The translations under genes were made by a program, and so were the position numbers. The notes under the pieces were generated by a model that worked only from the letters and a program-made list of their open reading frames with translations, ran no database searches and was not told the origin of the DNA. Positions 44,661 to 51,998 of a DNA stretch of 51,998 nt are shown piece after piece; the first letter of the stretch is position 1, and each line of letters starts with the position of its first letter. The DNA is from Leptospira adleri (lineage in GTDB: Bacteria > Spirochaetota > Leptospiria > Leptospirales > Leptospiraceae): positions 45,136 to 97,133 of the forward strand of contig NZ_NPDU01000009.1 in the NCBI RefSeq assembly GCF_002811985.1. Reading direction: 5' to 3'.

Positions 44661-45176
44661 CCGCGTCCTCATCGTGCAATTTTTCTCGCTCCATTTTGAG
44701 GAGAAGAATTGCAAAGATTCTCTTTCGGTCTTTGATCCGTATTCTATTTTTCGTCCGCTCTGAAAGCAAAGGTGTAGGAAATCTTACGGACTTTGAATTT
44801 CACAGAATCGTCCGCAATCCGGCTAAAAGTCCGAAGAGACGTAATTCGTAGGAGCTCCCGCACCTCATTAGAATATTCTAAAATTCCGCGCATTTCGGGA
44901 TCATAGAAAGATATTTAAACTTTTTGAATATACCGTTTCCATTCGTTTACTCTCTCGCGTTAAACAAGAAAGAACCCGAGTTCGGCCCGGTCGATTGAAA
45001 CGTTTCTTTTTTCCGAGAAGGTGTTCTCGTAAAGAAAACCTTACACGAACTTTAAGTCCGATTCGAATTCAATCAAATAGACGTGCCCCAAAAGGAGATC
45101 TAAAAGGCTGACCCTAAACAAAAATAGGAAATAAATTTCTTCCCGTGAAAATCATTTTTTAGAGACGATCGAAATC
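44661..45176. other. Intergenic region with dispersed-repeat elements
   Basis: About 515 bases between convergent genes, with no coding frame worth calling. GACGTAATTCGTAGGAGCTC starts at 44838 and is followed by a TTAGAATATTCTAA palindrome (44868-44881). The same order (GACGTAATTCGTGGGAACTC, then a degenerate palindrome) is found at 51828-51875, so this is a composite dispersed repeat. I found no clear terminator for either neighbour. Confidence 0.55.
44838..44890. repeat. Composite intergenic repeat element
   Basis: Contains GACGTAATTCGTAGGAGCTC, then CCGCACCTCA and the palindrome TTAGAATATTCTAA followed by AATTCCGCG. A second copy with the same order of parts lies at about 51828-51875, and the palindrome part alone lies at 20594. 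The function is unknown. Confidence 0.6.
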
Positions 45177-47036
45177 TCATTTTAAGGACGAAATCAAACC
45201 GTCCACGATCGTTTCGCTCGGAGAATCCCTGTTCCAGATAATTCGAACGTAATTTCTTACTTCAGGACTGCGAATTTCGCTCGAGACTTCGGTCCAATCC
45301 GAGGATTTCAGATTCACTTTCCACTCGTTTAAAAAACGGTAAATGTTTCGAACCAAAGGAAGACAACGCTCTTTTTTGGAATTACAAAGCGCAATCTGGG
45401 ACTTTAAATTTTTCAAAGAAGAATCCTTTACAAAAATGGAATATATTTCGCGATCGATCGAGTCGGAATTTTTCTCCATACTTCGATTCAAATAAATTCC
45501 CGCAAAAATTCTTCCTCCGTCGGGACAAACCGAAATCGGAGTTTTCTCCGAGTTTGCGACGACCAATTTATAATCCTTCGAAAACTCGGGACGATTCAAG
45601 AATTTAGAATATTCACAACTCCAAGGAAAATGAATTTCTAAAATATCCGGCCGATTTATATCGATGTAGGAAACAACACGATCCGGATTTTTTTTATTCG
45701 CCGCGAGATAACGATTCCCGAGATATCCGAGATCGAATATATTAAATTCCTTATAAAAGCTCAGAGCTCCCAAGTCGGCGATCGCCACGAGAGGTCTTAC
45801 GATCCCCTCCCCCTTCGCGATTTCGGAGATCTGAGTTCTTCTCTCTTCGAAGATCCGAGAACTGCAACATAGATCATAGGACTTATGTTTGTAATTCTTA
45901 TAAGCTAAAAAACCGGCGAGAACAACCAAAGGAAGAATTAGGTATTTCTTTTTTTCAGTGATCGCGCCGGCTCTTACCACAAACATAACCGCCCCCAACA
46001 CCGCGAGCCAAGTCATCGGCCGAGCCGGATCGAGTCTGTAGTTGCCGAAAATGAACGGATGTAAAAGTCCGGGCAAAACAAGAGAGACTGCAAGAATCAC
46101 AAACGATCGTTCCCGATCGTTTATCTTTCTAAAAAAAAGAAGAAATAAAGAAGCCGGAACGAGCAATACCAAGTTTTGTTTAAAACCGAATTTAAAAATC
46201 TCCCAATTTTTAGATAAGGCCGGACTCAACCGAATCAGATTGAGAAAGTTTTCTCCGAGAGAAAGCTCCTGAGCCGTGGAAGTGTTCGGAAAAATCTTTC
46301 CGAAATATAAAAATCGAATTCCAAAAAAAACGAGCCAAAGCCCGCCCGCGATCCAAACCGGAAGAGTTTTTTTCCAAGAAATCCGATTTCGAAACGAGAT
46401 AAAAAGAAAGACCACGCTGATAAAAAAAAGATGAAAGACACTTTCGATTCTTACCAAGGTTCCCGCAAAAAGAAGCAAGGATGCACCGATCAAAGAAACC
46501 TCTTTTCCGTTTGCGATCCGATAAAGAATCAAAAGATAAGCTGTGTAGAGCAGATGCATCCAGGGATTCTCCATTCCGGAAGCGTGCCACGCAAGAAACG
46601 TAAACGACGCAGAAAGAAGCAAAACCGTCAAAAAAGTGAAGCCGAAATTCTCCCGATCGGAAGTTTCACGGACTCCTTTCAATAGTTCGTAGACAACGAC
46701 GCCTAGGAGAAACGTCGTCGACCACCATTGCAGTATAAAAAAAATGGAATAGTGAATCCCGGTAATCTTATAGACGAATGCAAAGATTAAAAATTCAAGA
46801 GGAGAAGAATAACCTTCGATCAGTTCTCCGCTGGGGTTGACTCCGATAAAACCGAAATCGATCCAATTCTTCGCGTGACTCAAGGTGATAATTCCGTCGT
46901 CCCGATCTACGTAGAGTTCCTCGGGAAAAAATCCCAAAACGATTTTAAAAACGATAAGGGTCGCAAGACCGGAAAGGATCGGAAAGAAAAACCGATTTTT
47001 GAGTAGGGATTCCGATATCTTATTCTTCAAATCCAT
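45177..47036 (-). CDS. GT-C type integral membrane glycosyltransferase
   Basis: A 619-residue protein with about eleven hydrophobic helices in the first 390 residues and a soluble C-terminal ~220 residues. The first periplasmic loop has DRDDGIITLSHAKNW, matching the Asp-Asp catalytic motif of GT-C enzymes, and ELIEGYSSPLEF, the pattern of arabinofuranosyltransferase AftB-like and leptospiral relatives. It would use a polyprenyl-phosphate sugar donor on the periplasmic face. The acceptor (LPS, glycoprotein or other) cannot be told. The C-terminal domain has cysteines at CCSSR and CNSKKERC. The ATG at 47036 has no strong ribosome-binding site. It is monocistronic or follows the flavoenzyme gene by about 70 bases on the same strand. 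Confidence 0.75.
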   Translation of the reverse strand: MDLKNKISESLLKNRFFFPILSGLATLIVFKIVLGFFPEELYVDRDDGIITLSHAKNWIDFGFIGVNPSGELIEGYSSPLEFLIFAFVYKITGIHYSIFFILQWWSTTFLLGVVVYELLKGVRETSDRENFGFTFLTVLLLSASFTFLAWHASGMENPWMHLLYTAYLLILYRIANGKEVSLIGASLLLFAGTLVRIESVFHLFFISVVFLFISFRNRISWKKTLPVWIAGGLWLVFFGIRFLYFGKIFPNTSTAQELSLGENFLNLIRLSPALSKNWEIFKFGFKQNLVLLVPASLFLLFFRKINDRERSFVILAVSLVLPGLLHPFIFGNYRLDPARPMTWLAVLGAVMFVVRAGAITEKKKYLILPLVVLAGFLAYKNYKHKSYDLCCSSRIFEERRTQISEIAKGEGIVRPLVAIADLGALSFYKEFNIFDLGYLGNRYLAANKKNPDRVVSYIDINRPDILEIHFPWSCEYSKFLNRPEFSKDYKLVVANSEKTPISVCPDGGRIFAGIYLNRSMEKNSDSIDREIYSIFVKDSSLKNLKSQIALCNSKKERCLPLVRNIYRFLNEWKVNLKSSDWTEVSSEIRSPEVRNYVRIIWNRDSPSETIVDGLISSLK

Positions 47037-47107
47037 CTGCCAATGCCCGTCCTGAAAATAAATTCAAACACTCTTACGGTAAAACGATCAGGACGGGATT
47101 TCGATTT

Positions 47108-48019
47108 TTAACGAGGCAAACGATTTAGAATATCAAGATATTCTTTTGCCATACCCAAAACCACTTCTTTTGCGGGAATCAACTCTTCGATCTGCGCCAC
47201 TCCGTGTCCCGCAGACCAAATGTCCCGCCAACGTTTGTATTCCTGATCCAGATTCTGAGACTCTCCGCTGTGAGAAAGATCGCCCGCCTTCTCCACGGAT
47301 TTTTTTAACCAGTTCGCGGGGATCCCCGAAATTTTTTCCGTATATACGATTTCTTCCGGACCGGATTCGATCAACATCTGTTTGTAACCTTCGGACGCCT
47401 TCGCTTCCGGAGTCGCGATCAATCTTGTGCCCACGTAAACCGCTTCGGCTCCCAACGCGAGTGACGCGACCATCTGGGCTCCGCTCGAAATCGCGCCCGC
47501 GGCGATGATCGGAAGTCCCGTTTCTTTTTTTAAGTACGGATAAAGACTGAACGGTGAAATGTTTCCCGCGTGTCCTCCCGCTCCTTGTGCAACGGCGATC
47601 AGAGCGTCCGCTCCCGCTTTTGCGACAATATTTGCGTGCCTCAGGGTAGTCACGTCACAAAACACTTTGGATCCTACGCTTTTTGCCTCGCTCACGACCG
47701 TTCGAGGACTTCCCAAACTTGTGATCAAAAGTTCGACCTTTGCGTCGAGAACCACCTCCAATTGTTTGGACCAATTCGGGTTATGGGCTTTGTGAAGAAT
47801 CAAATTTACGCCGATCGGTTTTTTTGTCTTGGAACGAATCTCTTGGAGAGCGTCCTTGAGTTGCTCCGGAGAACGATAATTGAGAGAAGGAAAACATCCG
47901 ATCCCGCCCGCTTCCGAAACCGCGACGACCAAATCGGGATACGAGACTAAAAACATAGGAGCTCCGATAATCGGGAGATCGATTCCGAGCATTTCCGTAA
48001 TTCGAGTATTCAATTTCAT
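47108..48019 (-). CDS. Nitronate monooxygenase / FMN-dependent enoyl reductase-family flavoenzyme
   Basis: A 303-residue TIM-barrel flavoprotein of the 2-nitropropane dioxygenase family. Signatures are IIGAPM (18-23), GIGCFPSLNYRSP, PIGVNLIL, QGAGGHAG with the catalytic-region His, IIAAGAISSGAQMVASLALGAEAVYVGTRLIATPEA and EKISGIPANWL. FMN binds at the glycine-rich loops. It oxidises nitronates or, in some family members, reduces enoyl-type substrates. I cannot choose between them. The start ATG at 48019 fits the family N-terminus (NTRITEMLGIDLPI). It may be co-transcribed with the GT-C gene downstream. Confidence 0.88.
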   Translation of the reverse strand: MKLNTRITEMLGIDLPIIGAPMFLVSYPDLVVAVSEAGGIGCFPSLNYRSPEQLKDALQEIRSKTKKPIGVNLILHKAHNPNWSKQLEVVLDAKVELLITSLGSPRTVVSEAKSVGSKVFCDVTTLRHANIVAKAGADALIAVAQGAGGHAGNISPFSLYPYLKKETGLPIIAAGAISSGAQMVASLALGAEAVYVGTRLIATPEAKASEGYKQMLIESGPEEIVYTEKISGIPANWLKKSVEKAGDLSHSGESQNLDQEYKRWRDIWSAGHGVAQIEELIPAKEVVLGMAKEYLDILNRLPR

Positions 48020-48075
48020 TTTGAGGATTCTTTAGATAACAGTTGTTTTAAGCAAGGAGGATTTTTCTTCCCAAA

Positions 48076-48408
48076 ATGAAACCGATCCGAAATTCTGATC
48101 GTATGATCGTGATTGCGTCCTCTTATAAAATTTTCGAAGAAAAGATCGAAGACTTTAAAAAAGTCAGCCAAGAGATGGCGAAAGAATCCCTGGAAACGGA
48201 AGACGGAGTTTTGAGACTCGACGTCCTCCAAGCGGACGGCGATCCCGGTAAATTCTTATTTATGGAAGTTTATAAAAGCGAGGCGGCGAGAAAGGCCCAT
48301 CTCGAAACCCCTCAGTTTATTTCCTGGAGAAGAGCGGTTCCGGAATGGCTGAGCCAAGGAAGCACTTCGATTCAATACCTACCGATCCATATCGATCTTC
48401 CCGCCTAA
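48076..48408 (+). CDS. Antibiotic biosynthesis monooxygenase (ABM/YgiN-like) small protein
   Basis: A 110-residue dimeric ferredoxin-like-fold protein. [74 protein letters not shown] shows the complete ABM pattern, including EGxxxxD-like and the W near the end of the helix. Family members oxidise quinols or other small aromatics without a cofactor. Substrate unknown. AGGAGG lies 15 bases before the ATG at 48076, rather far, yet no better start exists; an internal ATG at 48103 is the alternative. It is convergent with the adenylate cyclase gene, 8 bases apart. Confidence 0.8.
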   Translation: MKPIRNSDRMIVIASSYKIFEEKIEDFKKVSQEMAKESLETEDGVLRLDVLQADGDPGKFLFMEVYKSEAARKAHLETPQFISWRRAVPEWLSQGSTSIQYLPIHIDLPA

Positions 48409-48416
48409 CGCACGTT

Positions 48417-49664
48417 TTATCCCGCGAGAAAGTAAGTCGAAACCGTTCCTTTGCCTTTGATATCCACTTCCCCCCTTTTTTCCAATTGAAAGATGGAGGA
48501 AGCCGCCAAAAAATATTCTTCCGTTACGTGGATCTTTCCGGGAAGTCCGTGCGATTCCATTCTCGAAGCGAGATTGACCGAATCTCCCCATAGATCATAG
48601 ATGAATTTTTTTCTACCGATCACGCCGGCGACGACCGGACCGGAATGGATTCCGATTCTGATATTGAGTTTTTCCCGGATGAGTTCCTCATTCGTATTCA
48701 CTTCTTTTAATATATCCAAGGCGAGATTCCCGATTCTTTCCACGTGGTCTTCGCAGGCGATGGGGATTCCCGCAGCCGCCATATATGCGTCGCCGATAGT
48801 TTTGATCTTTTCCACGCCTCTGTCTTCCGCGAGTTCGTCGATCCTCGAAAAAAAACGATCCAGAAGTCCCGCGAGTTCGTCCGGAGTTTTACGCGCGGCC
48901 AAAAGAGTAAAGCCCACGATGTCCGCGAAAAGAATCGAACATTCCGAAAAATATTCCGAGATCTGAGAATTTTCGTTCTTGAGCCGATTTGCGATCGCAT
49001 CCGGAAGAATGTTCCTAAGTAGAAGATCCGATTTTTCTTTTTCATTCTCCAGGTCCTTGGTTTGTGTTTCGATCGTCTTGGCTTGCAGAAACAATTTTCG
49101 CGTCGTCAACTCAAGAGTATAACCCGCGATGACCGCGAAAAATTCGGAAAACCATATTAGAAAACTATAAACCGTTTTTTCCTGACTCGTGAGGCTTACG
49201 TCTCGAAAAAGATTGAACTGATACGCCGCCAAATACGAGGAAGTTACGAGAAACGCGGGGAAAGTCCGAATTCTTAAAACCAAAAACGCGTAGTAAGCGA
49301 TGATGATCAGGATCGTAAGAAGAATCGCGTGCTGGTCTCTGATAAAAGCGTAGCCGACGTAAACCGCGGTAAATCCTCCGAGGGTGTTGCTGAACATCGA
49401 GACCGCGACCATCGTATTTCTAAATCTTTTGAAAGTGGAAAGAATCAAGACCGATCCGAAGAGGGAACTTCCGAACAGGATCCAAAGAACCATCCTATCC
49501 CGAATCAGAAGGACATCGTAAAAAAGGAGAAAGATCGCACCGTATCCCATAACGGCCGAAACCGCGCCGATCCGAACGAACGAGGCGATATGGTCCCGAA
49601 GAAAGGATCTGAATTCTTTTTCCAAACTCGGATCCAGGAATCGAAGGATATAACTCTGAAACAT
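48417..49664 (-). CDS. Class III adenylate/guanylate cyclase with 6-TM N-terminus
   Basis: A 415-residue membrane cyclase. About six helices lie in residues 25-185, a short coiled linker follows (190-215), then a class III catalytic domain from about 240. Metal-binding Asp248 (FADIVGFT) and Asp292 (TIGDAY) are present. The Lys in EKIKTIGD and the Asp of YDLWGD favour ATP over GTP. Asn364 and Arg368 ([10 protein letters not shown]) complete the transition-state set. All key residues are present, so it is predicted active and makes cAMP. Leptospires often have many such cyclases, and the signal sensed by the membrane domain is unknown. The gene is divergent from the Rrf2 regulator, with 109 bases between. 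Confidence 0.9.
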   Translation of the reverse strand: MFQSYILRFLDPSLEKEFRSFLRDHIASFVRIGAVSAVMGYGAIFLLFYDVLLIRDRMVLWILFGSSLFGSVLILSTFKRFRNTMVAVSMFSNTLGGFTAVYVGYAFIRDQHAILLTILIIIAYYAFLVLRIRTFPAFLVTSSYLAAYQFNLFRDVSLTSQEKTVYSFLIWFSEFFAVIAGYTLELTTRKLFLQAKTIETQTKDLENEKEKSDLLLRNILPDAIANRLKNENSQISEYFSECSILFADIVGFTLLAARKTPDELAGLLDRFFSRIDELAEDRGVEKIKTIGDAYMAAAGIPIACEDHVERIGNLALDILKEVNTNEELIREKLNIRIGIHSGPVVAGVIGRKKFIYDLWGDSVNLASRMESHGLPGKIHVTEEYFLAASSIFQLEKRGEVDIKGKGTVSTYFLAG

Positions 49665-49724
49665 CGTCGTATTCTTCTTTCGAAAAGAATAACGTGCAAG
49701 ATCTTTTCTTCCCGAGCTTTGGAC

Positions 49725-49750
49725 TTGACAGGGATTTTGATTTCTATATT
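49725..49750 (+). promoter_or_regulatory. Candidate promoter of the Rrf2 regulator gene
   Basis: TTGACA at 49725-49730 is a perfect -35 match. TATATT (49745-49750) is 14 bases downstream and TATTCT (49747-49752) is 16. Spacing is shorter than the ideal 17, so confidence is moderate. Start of transcription would be near 49757, giving a very short leader ahead of the ATG at 49774. Confidence 0.5.
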
Positions 49751-49771
49751 CTGTAACCAGACGCTTTACAG
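49751..49771 (+). promoter_or_regulatory. Candidate operator: inverted repeat at the rrf2 start
   Basis: CTGTAA (49751-49756) and TTACAG (49766-49771) are exact reverse complements separated by 9 bases, ending 2 bases before the start codon and just downstream of the -10 element. That placement fits autorepression by the Rrf2 protein itself. A further TTTACAG lies in the first codons (49787-49793). Confidence 0.5.
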
Positions 49772-49773
49772 AT

Positions 49774-50193
49774 ATGACTAGCCGGTTTACAGTCGCGATT
49801 CACATTCTTTCTCTACTTTCTTTGAGCGAAGGAAAGACCAGGACTTCGGAAGAACTAGCCGAGAGTGTGAACACAAATCCCGTAGTAATCCGCAAAATTC
49901 TTTCCCTTCTCAAAAGTCAGGGAATCGTCCGGAATCAGATGGGTCCGAACGGCGGTTATATCCTCGCAAAACCTTCCTCGGAGATCAGCCTCAAGGAGAT
50001 TTACGAAGCGATCGACGAGAAGATCTTTCAGATGCACTCGAAAACTCCTAATAAAAAATGTATCTGCGGCCATTCGATTCAGCCGATTCTGACCAAAGTT
50101 TATGAAAAGGCGGAACGGGTCTTGGAGGACGAATTGGGTTCCACAAATCTGGATTCGATCACAAAGGAAATTCTTTCCTTTTCCAAGAAGTAA
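49774..50193 (+). CDS. Rrf2-family transcriptional regulator
   Basis: A 139-residue regulator. The winged helix-turn-helix is at residues 5-60: [40 protein letters not shown] and [11 protein letters not shown], the last being a hallmark of Rrf2 proteins. The second half is a dimerisation helix ([19 protein letters not shown]). Cysteines occur only as CIC (near residue 89), not the spaced three-Cys set of iron-sulphur members such as IscR, so a redox or metal signal is uncertain. YwnA-like and CymR-like members lack the cluster as well. The gene may regulate itself through the inverted repeat at its start codon. It is divergent from the adenylate cyclase gene and has no clear target operon here. 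Confidence 0.85.
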   Translation: MTSRFTVAIHILSLLSLSEGKTRTSEELAESVNTNPVVIRKILSLLKSQGIVRNQMGPNGGYILAKPSSEISLKEIYEAIDEKIFQMHSKTPNKKCICGHSIQPILTKVYEKAERVLEDELGSTNLDSITKEILSFSKK

Positions 50194-50448
50194 TCGATTT
50201 TGTTAAACGAAGTCCGTTTAAAAAGACGAACCTGAAATTATTTACATAAACTTCCGATTGGACTTACGTTTTCAGAGAAGAAGTCTTTGGAAAATTCTCA
50301 GTTCAAAACCGCGTCGGAGAGATTCAAAAGATACTTCTTTTCTTACTGAATTCTTCCCGCTAAAAAATGAAACCGATTCTTTATATTTTGTAACTTTTTT
50401 GAATACAAATAGATTCTTTCGGGTCTAAATAGAATTCGGAGGTTTTTT

Positions 50449-51438
50449 ATGATTCAATGGGTTCAATCCGATTCGAAAGATTCCTTTCCCGGCGTCCCTA
50501 AAATTTCTACTTCGGAAAGAGAAGAGGATCCGATGGATGCGTATTCCAAAGCGGTGACGAACGCGGTCGATACAGTGAGTCCGGCGGTCGTTCATCTCAA
50601 AGTGAACGGTAATCGAGGAGGTGGAGCCGGTTCCGGATTCTTAATTTCTCCAGACGGTTTTATAGTCACCAATCAACACGTTGTCGAAAACGCATCCGAG
50701 ATCAACGCTGAATTTCCGGACGGAAGAAGTCACAAAGCGATGAAGATCGGAGAAGATCCGATGACAGACATCGCCGTCTTAAAAGTCACAAGCGATCCGT
50801 TTCCGTATCTGCACTTTTCAAAACCGACTTCGGTTAAAGTCGGACAACTCGCTATCGCTATCGGAAACCCGCTCGGTTACGAATCGACCGTCACTGCGGG
50901 CGTCGTAAGCGCTTTAGGAAGAAGCCTTCGTTCCCGTTCGGGAAGATTGATCGAAGACGTGATCCAAACCGACGCCGCTCTGAACCCCGGAAACTCGGGA
51001 GGACCTCTCGTGAACTCGAAAGGAGAATTGATAGGAATCAACACCGCGATCATTCCATCGGCGCAGGGAATTTGTTTCGCGGTCGGCTCCGGCACCGCGG
51101 AATACGTCATCACCCGCCTGATGAAAAACGGATTTGTAAAAAGGGGTTATCTGGGAATCGCGGGACAAAACCAGAGCATTCCGAATCGTCTGAAAATTTT
51201 CAATAAACTCGATCAAACTTCAGGAGTTCTCGTGATCGAAGTAGAAAATTCTTCCCCGGCCGCCTCAAGTCTATTAAGAAAAGGTGATATGATTCTTTCC
51301 TTAAACGATCAGGTAATCCGTTCCATCGACGACATGCACAGAACCCTGGACGAATCCACGATCCAAAAAGATCTTCCGATCCGCGTTTTGAGAGAAGGTT
51401 CTCTGAGGACGTTTTCGATTCGAAGCGGGGAAATCTGA
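50449..51438 (+). CDS. HtrA/DegP-like trypsin-fold serine protease with PDZ domain
   Basis: A 329-residue protease. The catalytic triad is His77 (TNQHVV), Asp107 (TDIAVL) and Ser183 (GNSGGP), with the usual AIGNPLG and QTDAALNPGNSGGP around it. One PDZ-like domain occupies about residues 235-322 (GYLGIAGQ, GVLVIEVENSSPAASSLLRKGDMILSLNDQ). No signal peptide or membrane anchor is visible: the N-terminus (MIQWVQSDSKD) is hydrophilic. Location may therefore be cytoplasmic, unlike typical periplasmic HtrA. GGAGG lies 6 bases before the ATG at 50449, so the start is firm and no upstream signal was missed. It stands alone, with repeat-bearing DNA downstream. Confidence 0.88.
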   Translation: MIQWVQSDSKDSFPGVPKISTSEREEDPMDAYSKAVTNAVDTVSPAVVHLKVNGNRGGGAGSGFLISPDGFIVTNQHVVENASEINAEFPDGRSHKAMKIGEDPMTDIAVLKVTSDPFPYLHFSKPTSVKVGQLAIAIGNPLGYESTVTAGVVSALGRSLRSRSGRLIEDVIQTDAALNPGNSGGPLVNSKGELIGINTAIIPSAQGICFAVGSGTAEYVITRLMKNGFVKRGYLGIAGQNQSIPNRLKIFNKLDQTSGVLVIEVENSSPAASSLLRKGDMILSLNDQVIRSIDDMHRTLDESTIQKDLPIRVLREGSLRTFSIRSGEI

Positions 51439-51998
51439 CGATTAACCGGAATCCGGAAAAATTCTTTGGAGGAGTTTTTTGTGGGAACTCCAATGTATCT
51501 TTCCGTAAAATCGGTTTTGCAGAAGGCGCGTTCTTCCTCCCTTGAGTTTTTCCGACAAACGTTTTCCTTTTTTAAAATTCGCAAGATGGCGCGAGGAGAT
51601 CCCGCAAAATCCCCGGCAAAGAGGAAGTTTTTTTTAAAAGAAGGGGTTCCTACATTTTATGGAACAAAATGACCTCGTAAAATCGAAGAGAAACCGCGGG
51701 AAGCAGGAGTTCCCACAGATCACATTCGTTCGGCGGAAATGAGTCCTTCCCAAAAATCTGAAAGATGTAGGAACTCACACTTTTTTTGAAAAAAGGTCGA
51801 TTTGCGATCTCGCAAAATGATCCATGAGACGTAATTCGTGGGAACTCACACAAGCAGATTATAATTTTCTAAAATGCGAATCCTTCTCTTTCGAGATTCT
51901 CATACGGATTCCAGTTCTGATCGGAGTTCCCACATTCCAAACTATAGGACAGACCCTAAAATAATGATTTTTGTAGGAACTCCTTCGCTTCGGACTCT
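51439..51998. other. Intergenic region rich in dispersed-repeat elements
   Basis: About 560 bases to the window end with no gene I can support. Short elements recur: GGAGTTCCCACA near 51707, TGTAGGAACTCACAC (51766-51780), GTGGGAACTCACAC (51839-51852), GGAGTTCCCACATT near 51925 and TGTAGGAACTCC near 51976. They lie in both orientations, with T- or A-rich strings beside some. A short open frame at 51466-51672 crosses some of them and looks non-coding. Confidence 0.5.

Overview
The window looks like chromosomal DNA of a Leptospira species. The proteins read as spirochaete proteins: many lipoproteins and secreted proteins of leptospiral style, a MXAN_6521/LA_1396-type lipoprotein, Lcl/DUF1566 domains, and an AraC-type C-terminus typical of the genus. 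Intergenic stretches carry dispersed GGAACTCC-like repeats. The base composition seems too rich in CG for L. interrogans, so another member of the pathogenic branch is my guess. The species cannot be fixed from the sequence alone. I saw no tRNA, rRNA, CRISPR array, intact insertion sequence or prophage.

Layout. 0.2-4.5 kb (minus): a tightly coupled operon of a TonB-like membrane protein, a PrsW-type membrane protease, prmA and a PfkB/adenosine-kinase-type sugar kinase, closed by a hairpin terminator. 4.7-6.1 kb (plus): glycyl-tRNA synthetase. 6.1-10.9 kb: a loose, repeat-bearing region with an M23-like lipoprotein lacking one zinc ligand, a DUF4349 protein and a GNAT acetyltransferase. 10.9-20.1 kb (minus): five adjacent genes of a predicted amidoligase/transglutaminase pathway, namely ATP-grasp, alpha-E, transglutaminase-DUF2126, an ATP-grasp/alpha-E fusion and a second transglutaminase. 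This is the most interesting block. 20.6-29.2 kb: envelope proteins, namely a BamA/TamA-type barrel, an Ig-like/FG-GAP lipoprotein and two Lcl-domain proteins, one with eight Ig-like repeats. 29.8-30.3 kb: a decayed AraC regulator.

30.4-37.3 kb: assorted single genes (WGR-like protein, saccharopine-dehydrogenase-like reductase, two GNATs, a sterol-desaturase-family hydroxylase, a secreted protein paired with a small lipoprotein, and a DUF2064 glycosyltransferase). 37.5-42.8 kb (plus): a secreted protein, then a compact MlaC-like / MMPL transporter / lipoprotein operon that resembles the hopanoid transport pair HpnM/HpnN and probably moves lipid to the outer membrane. 42.8-51.4 kb: a Cys-rich lipoprotein, an amidohydrolase, a small DUF1145-like protein, a GT-C glycosyltransferase, a nitronate-monooxygenase-type flavoenzyme, a small monooxygenase, a class III adenylate cyclase, an Rrf2 regulator with a candidate operator at its own start codon, and an HtrA-type protease without a visible signal peptide. 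The last 560 bases hold only intergenic repeats.

How the genes fit together. Most of the window is either core housekeeping (glyS, prmA) or envelope biology: lipoproteins, an outer membrane barrel, RND lipid transport, TonB/PrsW and surface Ig-like proteins. The amidoligase cluster is self-contained. It has the parts to form amide or isopeptide bonds (ATP-grasp, DUF2126) and to cleave or transfer them (transglutaminase fold), but no substrate gene is evident nearby.
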